This document shows positions 1 to 3,629 of a DNA stretch of 9,995 nt, piece after piece. Under the pieces are notes generated by a model. That model saw only the letters and a program-made list of their open reading frames with translations, had not been told where the DNA came from and searched no databases. A program made the position numbers and the translations under genes. How positions within the stretch are numbered: position 1 is the first letter of the stretch; every line of letters begins with the position of its first letter. Source of the stretch: Chrysiogenales bacterium (GTDB lineage Bacteria > Acidobacteriota > Aminicenantia > UBA2199); contig SPCN01000066.1 of assembly GCA_004525465.1 (NCBI GenBank), forward strand, positions 1 through 9,995. Direction: 5' to 3'.

Positions 1-231
1 CATCAGCCTGGCCAAGCGCTGGTCAGCCATCAGCCGGGCAAAGCGCTGGTCGGCCATCAGCCCGGCATAACTCTTATCGTCCATCAGCCTGGCGAAACGC
101 TGGTCGGCCATCAACCTGGCAAAGCGCTGGTCGGCCATCAGCCTGGCGAAGGCCCGGTTCTGCATCGCGTGCCGGAACGACTTGTTGGCGATCAGGCTCT
201 GGACCTGGTCATTCTGCAGGAGCTGCTGGAG
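1..231 (-). repeat. 27-bp tandem repeat encoding a 9-residue motif
   Basis: On the plus strand the triplet CAT recurs exactly every 27 bp at positions 1, 28, 55, 82, 109, 136 and 163. Each CAT is the methionine of a unit with consensus FARLMADQR. Six full units occupy 4-165. Four of them are nearly identical in DNA, one (58-84) is diverged to MDDKSYAGL, and the one nearest the N-terminus reads MQNRAFARL. Older degenerate units (LQQLLQNDQ, VQSLIANKS, FRHAMQNRA) extend the 9-residue phase back to about 231. The gradient from degenerate to near-identical suggests recent expansion by unequal crossing-over or slippage. The array continues beyond the left edge. Confidence 0.93.
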
Positions 232-438
232 CTGATCATCGCTCAGCACCACATCCTTTTCAGCGATCTGCTCGGCCCTCTCGCGATTGACCTTCTCGAC
301 CCCGCCTATGGTTGCCACAGTGGCGGAATTATCCTGGCCGGAAGGCCAAGGGTAGAAGAACGCGAAATAGGCGATCACGCAGCAGGCGGCCAGAAGTCCC
401 GAAATCCCCAAGATCAACTTTTTTTTCTTTTTTTCCAT
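1..438 (-). CDS. Single-pass membrane protein with tandem 9-residue repeats, downstream of ECF sigma gene (C-terminus off left edge)
   Basis: The 146 visible residues begin with a lysine-rich cytoplasmic stub (MEKKKKK), then a hydrophobic segment at about residues 8-29 (LILGISGLLAACCVIAYFAFFY), then a polar linker and, from about residue 70, a run of 9-residue repeats with consensus FARLMADQR that continues to the edge. The repeat part should lie outside the cytoplasmic membrane. I do not recognise a family. The start at 438 is supported by AAGAAGGAGG 8 nt upstream. An in-frame ATG at 507 with a GGGAG motif 5 nt upstream would add 23 charged residues (MKIERELKKYYES...), giving a longer cytoplasmic tail. 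The gene lies 124 bp downstream of the sigma gene on the same strand, the usual place for an anti-sigma factor. No zinc-binding HxxxCxxC motif is present, so an anti-sigma role is only inferred from position. Confidence 0.8.
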   Translation of the reverse strand, partial: MEKKKKKLILGISGLLAACCVIAYFAFFYPWPSGQDNSATVATIGGVEKVNRERAEQIAEKDVVLSDDQLQQLLQNDQVQSLIANKSFRHAMQNRAFARLMADQRFARLMADQRFARLMDDKSYAGLMADQRFARLMADQRLARLM

Positions 439-446
439 GATAAAAA

Positions 447-456
447 CCTCCTTCTT
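447..456 (-). promoter_or_regulatory. Strong ribosome binding site for the repeat membrane protein
   Basis: The minus strand reads AAGAAGGAGG, ending 8 nt before the ATG at 438. This near-ideal Shine-Dalgarno sequence is the reason for preferring 438 over the in-frame upstream ATG at 507. Confidence 0.7.
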
Positions 457-518
457 TTTATATATTTTGCTTTCATAATACTTCTTTAATTCACGCTCAA
501 TTTTCATTGATGCTCCCT

Positions 519-534
519 GTCTATCAATATAGAC
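519..534. other. Inverted repeat between the sigma gene and the membrane protein gene
   Basis: GTCTAT and ATAGAC form perfect 6-bp arms around a 4-nt loop (CAAT). The repeat lies 28 bp past the sigma stop codon and 12 bp before the alternative upstream start at 507. It could be a weak mRNA hairpin or a protein-binding site. No U-run follows on the minus strand, so it is not a standard terminator. The rest of the 124-bp spacer is AT-rich with no other clear signal. Confidence 0.35.
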
Positions 535-562
535 GACGCCAAATGGAAAATGTTGAAAAAAA

Positions 563-1123
563 TCAGAGATTCAGCTGGCGGCGCAGATCGATCTTCAGTG
601 AATGGATCTTGGATTTGACTGCCTCGATGTCCAAGCCGACGATGTCGCCGATCTCCCGGTATTTCAAATTTTCATAGAAGCGTAGATAGCAGATTTCACG
701 TTCCAACGGCGGCAGCGAGACGATGACGCGGTCGATGCGCTCCTGCAGCTCCTGGCGCTGAAAGCGCAGCTCGGGATTGGCGCCGGGTCCGCCGCCGATG
801 AGGTCGGGATCGCCCTGGCGGAACTTGCGCTGCTTTTCCTCCTTGCTCTTGACCAGGTCCAGGCACTGGTGACGAACGATCTTGAATATCCAGGCCTTGA
901 AGGAATGGAGCGGATTGAAGGTGTCGAGATGGTTGTAGATTTTAATCATCACTTCCTGGCAGACGTCCTGGTAGTAGTCATGGTCCCGGGGAATGACCTG
1001 GCTGACGTAAAAAGCGATGCGCTGCTGATAATTTTTGCAGATGTACTCATATAGTTCCGCCTTCTGTTTGGGGGCGAAGGACGATTTAATGAACAAAAAA
1101 AACTTTTCCGAAATGGGATTCAT
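563..1123 (-). CDS. ECF-type RNA polymerase sigma factor (sigma-70 family)
   Basis: This 186-residue protein has the size and two-domain plan of extracytoplasmic-function sigma factors, which direct RNA polymerase to a small set of promoters. Region 2 spans about residues 25-95, with the helix DVCQEVMIKIYNHLDTF followed by FKAWIFKIVRHQCLDLVKSK, the part expected to bind core polymerase and the -10 element. A glycine-rich linker (GGGPGANPE) leads to region 4 at about 125-183, where LPPLEREICYLRFYENLKYREIGDIVGL is the helix-turn-helix for the -35 element. No extra C-terminal sensor domain is present. A consensus promoter lies about 90 bp upstream on the minus strand. The next gene downstream encodes a membrane protein that could restrain it. 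The divergent neighbours are partner-switching regulators, so a functional link is possible but unproven. Subgroup and target promoters cannot be read from sequence alone. Confidence 0.93.
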   Translation of the reverse strand: MNPISEKFFLFIKSSFAPKQKAELYEYICKNYQQRIAFYVSQVIPRDHDYYQDVCQEVMIKIYNHLDTFNPLHSFKAWIFKIVRHQCLDLVKSKEEKQRKFRQGDPDLIGGGPGANPELRFQRQELQERIDRVIVSLPPLEREICYLRFYENLKYREIGDIVGLDIEAVKSKIHSLKIDLRRQLNL

Positions 1124-1158
1124 GATGCGCCGACCTTTGCCGAAACGAGATTCGTCAT
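1120..1158 (-). CDS. Possible 12-residue leader peptide overlapping the sigma start codon
   Basis: In the sigma mRNA leader an ATG at 1158 opens MTNLVSAKVGAS, and its TGA stop overlaps the sigma ATG as ATGA. The same overlap geometry occurs at three other gene junctions in this window, where it suggests translational coupling. The sigma gene itself has only a weak ribosome binding site (AAAGG about 11 nt upstream), so coupling could matter. The leader ORF has no strong Shine-Dalgarno of its own and may be chance. Confidence 0.25.
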   Translation of the reverse strand: MTNLVSAKVGAS

Positions 1159-1179
1159 CCCTGATCGGTTTCTTTTCTT

Positions 1180-1192
1180 GAATGTGACATTC
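1180..1192. promoter_or_regulatory. 13-bp palindrome in the sigma leader, candidate operator
   Basis: GAATGT-G-ACATTC is a perfect inverted repeat with 6-bp arms and a single central base. It lies about 10-25 bp downstream of the transcription start predicted from the minus-strand promoter at 1210-1239. A repressor bound here would block the sigma operon. I cannot name a regulator for this motif. Confidence 0.4.
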
Positions 1193-1209
1193 TCTTTTTT
1201 GATGGCTTG

Positions 1210-1239
1210 ATTATATAAAAATCGTTCGCCAAATGTCAA
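1210..1239 (-). promoter_or_regulatory. Consensus sigma70-type promoter for the ECF sigma operon
   Basis: The minus strand has TTGACA at 1239-1234 and TATAAT at 1215-1210, separated by 18 bp. Both hexamers match the housekeeping consensus 6/6. The expected start of transcription is near 1203, giving a leader of about 80 nt. The sigma gene therefore looks transcribed by the housekeeping polymerase rather than only by itself. Confidence 0.75.
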
Positions 1240-1255
1240 GCAAAGCCCTTCCAGC

Positions 1256-1283
1256 TTGATATTGGGGAAAATATGGTTATAAT
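1256..1283 (+). promoter_or_regulatory. Consensus sigma70-type promoter for the rsbW-rsbV-like pair
   Basis: TTGATA (5/6) at 1256-1261 and TATAAT (6/6) at 1278-1283 are separated by 16 bp. The expected transcription start is near 1290, downstream of the ATG at 1286, so translation most likely starts at the next in-frame ATG, 1304. The leader would be only about 13 nt. This promoter is back-to-back with the sigma promoter; their -35 boxes are 16 bp apart. Confidence 0.7.
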
Positions 1284-1303
1284 GGATGGTGGGTGATGAA
1301 GAA

Positions 1304-1744
1304 ATGATCGCGGACGAGAGTGTAGAATTGAAGCTGCCAAATTCGCTAGCGGCGCTGACGCAGTTGCACACCATTGTCGGGCAATTCTGTCAGCGCCGGG
1401 CCATCCATCCCGACACCGAGTTCAAGATCGACCTGGCGCTGGAAGAGGTCTTCACGAACATCGTTCGCCACGGCTACGACGATAGCCATCCCCATGAAAT
1501 CATGATCCGACTCAGGAGCAACCGGGATCGCATCCGCATCAGCGTCGAGGATGACGGCCGCCACTTCAATCCGCTGTTGGCGCCGGCGCTTGACGTCACC
1601 GCCGCCCTGGCTGAACGCCGCGTTGGCGGCCTGGGCATCCACCTGGTACGGCATCTGATGGATCAGCTCCGCTATCAGCGCCGGCCGGACGGCAACCGGC
1701 TGATTCTGATCAAACGCCTGCGAAAAGAGGAGAAACGAACATGA
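1304..1744 (+). CDS. RsbW-like serine kinase / anti-sigma factor (HATPase_c_2 family)
   Basis: A 146-residue single-domain GHKL ATPase of the RsbW/SpoIIAB type. In this family the protein either sequesters a sigma factor (or another partner) or phosphorylates a STAS antagonist. The N-box is LALEEVFTNIVRHGY (E47/E48, N52). The nucleotide-binding DxG motif lies in VEDDGRHFNP (D83/D84-G85), and the glycine-rich G2 box is RRVGGLGIHLVRHLMD (about 106-120). The C-terminal strand NRLILIKRL is typical of the fold. There is no membrane segment or sensor. I chose the start at 1304 rather than 1286 because the upstream promoter would begin transcription near 1290 and because the family domain begins with the ELKLPNSLAAL strand right after it. 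It overlaps the STAS gene by ATGA, implying coupled translation and a stoichiometric pair. Its partner sigma is unknown; the divergent ECF gene is a candidate by proximity only. Confidence 0.88.
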   Translation: MIADESVELKLPNSLAALTQLHTIVGQFCQRRAIHPDTEFKIDLALEEVFTNIVRHGYDDSHPHEIMIRLRSNRDRIRISVEDDGRHFNPLLAPALDVTAALAERRVGGLGIHLVRHLMDQLRYQRRPDGNRLILIKRLRKEEKRT

Positions 1745-2073
1745 CGGTCCGTGAAGGCAAAATCGATTCATTCGCCCTGGTGGAAGTCACCGGCCGGGTC
1801 AATTCGGAGAATTCCGAAACCCTCAAGGATTTCCTGCAGGAGCTCGGCAAGCGCGAGCAGCAGGTGTTGATCGACTGTTCCGCCCTGGAATACATCAGTA
1901 GCTCGGGGCTGGGCGCGCTGCTGATGCTGCTCAAACTGATCCAGAACAAGGGAGGGATTCTGCGGCTCTTCAGCCTGTCGCCGCGTATTGCTGAAGTGTT
2001 TGAAATTTCCGGCTTCGACAAGTTTTTCCCGATTTTCTCAAGCCTGGAAGCCGCCCGCCGAGCCGACACCTAG
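1741..2073 (+). CDS. RsbV-like anti-sigma factor antagonist (STAS domain)
   Basis: This 110-residue protein is a single STAS domain, the size of SpoIIAA/RsbV. The signature VLIDCSALEYISSSGLGALL contains the phospho-acceptor serine. By alignment with Bacillus SpoIIAA Ser58, the likely site is Ser54; the preceding aspartate of the usual DSSG is Ser53 here, giving three serines in a row. In the family the unphosphorylated form binds the RsbW-type kinase and frees its target, and phosphorylation by that kinase switches it off. The start codon overlaps the stop of the kinase gene. The phosphatase encoded next (2298-3629) is of the class that dephosphorylates such antagonists. A probable terminator follows. 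Confidence 0.92.
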   Translation: MTVREGKIDSFALVEVTGRVNSENSETLKDFLQELGKREQQVLIDCSALEYISSSGLGALLMLLKLIQNKGGILRLFSLSPRIAEVFEISGFDKFFPIFSSLEAARRADT

Positions 2074-2158
2074 GGCGATAACCGTTTTTCATTTTCGCAT
2101 ATTCAACGACTTTACCAGTTTTTTATTGTATTCCGGAGATTCGCTCCCTAGCTTTTCT

Positions 2159-2208
2159 ATATGGCAAAAAGCCCCGCCGCCAAAGCGTTTTTTGCAATAT
2201 TTTTTTTT
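2159..2208 (+). terminator. Probable intrinsic terminator after the rsbW-rsbV-like pair
   Basis: ATAT-G-GCAAAAA (2159-2170) pairs with TTTTTGC-A-ATAT (2189-2200), with one mismatch. The loop is GC-rich, and T9 follows at 2200-2208. The stem is A-T rich and the loop long (18 nt), so efficiency is uncertain. Its place 85 bp past the STAS stop codon, just before a new promoter, supports the call. Confidence 0.5.
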
Positions 2209-2222
2209 ACGGCCGGACCATC

Positions 2223-2273
2223 TTGACAAAAAAAAACCTGCTAGTTGAAATAAATTAAATTAATCGTTAAAAT
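2223..2273 (+). promoter_or_regulatory. Promoter region for the phosphatase-kinase operon, two overlapping candidates
   Basis: The better candidate is TTGAAA (2245-2250), 17 bp, TAAAAT (2268-2273), each 5/6, with an expected start near 2280 and a leader of about 18 nt carrying GGGA upstream of the ATG at 2298. A second candidate has a perfect TTGACA at 2223-2228 but only a weak TGAAAT at 2246-2251. The 2074-2297 spacer is AT-rich and holds no gene, only this region and the terminator-like hairpin. Confidence 0.5.
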
Positions 2274-2297
2274 ATTTGCCAGGGGAAACCGGGAAAA

Positions 2298-3629
2298 ATG
2301 GGAATAGAGAAACAAGGCCAAAACAGCGAAGTGCAAAAACTGCGCGATGACAACCAGCAGTTGAGCCGGGAAAATCTCCGCCTGCAGCGGGCCGTCGAGG
2401 AACTGGGCATCCTCAACGAGATCGCCACGGCCATCAACTCCACCCTGGCGGTGGAAAAGATCCTCGACCTGATCACCCAGCGCTGCGTGCACCACCTGGG
2501 GGCAGAGCAGGGAGCGGTGCTGCTGCTGGAGGAGCAAAAAGCAGCCAAGCCGTTCCAGACCATTTGCCGCGTCGGCGACACCAGCCACCAGCGTCTCCCC
2601 TTCCGCCTTGACGACCAGCTGACCGGCTGGATGCTGAAACACCGTGCCCCCTTGCTGATCAATGACCTCTGCACCGACCAGCGCTTCGCCACCGGCGTCG
2701 GCGATCTTTTCCCGGTGCGCTCGCTGCTGTGCGCGCCCATGGTCTGCAAGGGCAGGATGACCGGCCTGCTCGTGGTCTTCAACAAGAAGACCGAAACGGG
2801 ATTCAGCGTCGACGACCAGCGGCTGCTGGCCATTATCGCCAGCGAATCGGGACAGGTCATCGACAACGCCCGCCTGGTCGAAAAAGAAAATACGTTGCTA
2901 CTCATGCAGGAAGAGATGCGCCTGGCCCAGGAGATGCAGAGCAACCTCCTGCCCAAGGAGCCGCCGCGCCTGCCCGGCTACAACATCGCCGGCAAGAGCA
3001 TCCCGGCCAAGGAGGTCGGCGGCGATTATTTCGATTTCCTCAAGCTTGACGGGCGGCGGCTGGCGTTCTGCCTGGGCGACGTCTCTGGCAAGGGGCTGCC
3101 GGCGGCGCTGCTCATGGCCAACCTGCAGGCGGCTATCCGCGGCCAGGCCCTGGCCGGCACCTCGCTAACCTCCTGCCTGGAGCGCGCCAACTCGCTGCTC
3201 TACCGCAACACCAGCCCCGAAAAATTTGCCACCCTGTTCTTCGGCTGCCTGGACACAGAGGGGCACGTCCTGCACTACTGCAACGCCGGCCACAACCATC
3301 CGTTCCTGATCGGGAAAGAAACTGAACCATTGCGCCTGAGCGCGGGAGGGCTGGCCCTGGGCTGTTTCGAATCGTTCCCATTTGAAGAAAGCCAGGTGCA
3401 GATGAAGCCTGGCGACCAGCTGGTCGTGTTTTCCGACGGCATCAGCGAGGCCGTCAACGACCGGGATGAGGAATTCGGCGAGGAGCGGGTCAGTGACCTG
3501 GCCGCGACCAACCAAGACGCTTCGGCCGCCGAACTGATCGAGAAGATCCTTCAGGATGTGGGCCGCCACGCTGCCGGCCGGGCGCAGCATGATGACATGA
3601 CCCTGGTGGTGATCAAGAGGCTGACATGA
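2298..3629 (+). CDS. RsbU/SpoIIE-type PP2C phosphatase with GAF sensor domain
   Basis: The 443-residue protein begins with a charged coiled coil (about 5-40). A GAF domain follows (about 40-195, with VRSLLCAPMVCKGRMTGLLVVFNKK in its core), then a second helical linker (KENTLLLMQEEMRLAQEMQSNLLP, about 197-219), then a SpoIIE/PP2C domain (about 225-442). The linker motif LAxEMQxxLLP is typical of RsbU-like phosphatases. Metal-binding aspartates are visible in KEVGGDYFDF (D243), LGDVSGKGLPAALLMA (D261), FSDGISEA (D380) and QHDDMTLVV (D432/D433), so it looks catalytically complete. The family removes phosphate from the serine of STAS antagonists such as the RsbV-like protein upstream. The GAF domain would sense a small ligand or partner. 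No membrane segment is seen, so it is cytosolic. The stop overlaps the start of the first kinase (ATGA), which suggests the phosphatase and that kinase are made together. Confidence 0.93.
   Translation: MGIEKQGQNSEVQKLRDDNQQLSRENLRLQRAVEELGILNEIATAINSTLAVEKILDLITQRCVHHLGAEQGAVLLLEEQKAAKPFQTICRVGDTSHQRLPFRLDDQLTGWMLKHRAPLLINDLCTDQRFATGVGDLFPVRSLLCAPMVCKGRMTGLLVVFNKKTETGFSVDDQRLLAIIASESGQVIDNARLVEKENTLLLMQEEMRLAQEMQSNLLPKEPPRLPGYNIAGKSIPAKEVGGDYFDFLKLDGRRLAFCLGDVSGKGLPAALLMANLQAAIRGQALAGTSLTSCLERANSLLYRNTSPEKFATLFFGCLDTEGHVLHYCNAGHNHPFLIGKETEPLRLSAGGLALGCFESFPFEESQVQMKPGDQLVVFSDGISEAVNDRDEEFGEERVSDLAATNQDASAAELIEKILQDVGRHAAGRAQHDDMTLVVIKRLT

Noticed and set aside
1..165. Regular 27-bp repeats that could suggest a CRISPR array
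   Set aside because: The repeats are contiguous with no unique spacers, and they stay in frame inside a gene with a good ribosome binding site.
169..489. Plus-strand open frame of 106 codons
   Set aside because: It is antisense to the repeat membrane protein and ends in a poly-F/L stretch from the T-rich region; no family resemblance.
1286..1303. Upstream start MVGDEE for the RsbW-like protein
   Set aside because: The consensus -10 box at 1278-1283 puts the transcript start near 1290, after this ATG.
1120..1374. Minus-strand open frame of 84 codons crossing the divergent promoter region
   Set aside because: It runs through both promoters and the start of the RsbW-like gene; only its last 13 codons, in the sigma leader, are kept as a low-confidence leader peptide.
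2267..2956. Minus-strand open frame of 229 codons
   Set aside because: Antisense shadow of the GAF-PP2C gene; Ser/Arg-rich composition typical of a reversed GC-rich gene.
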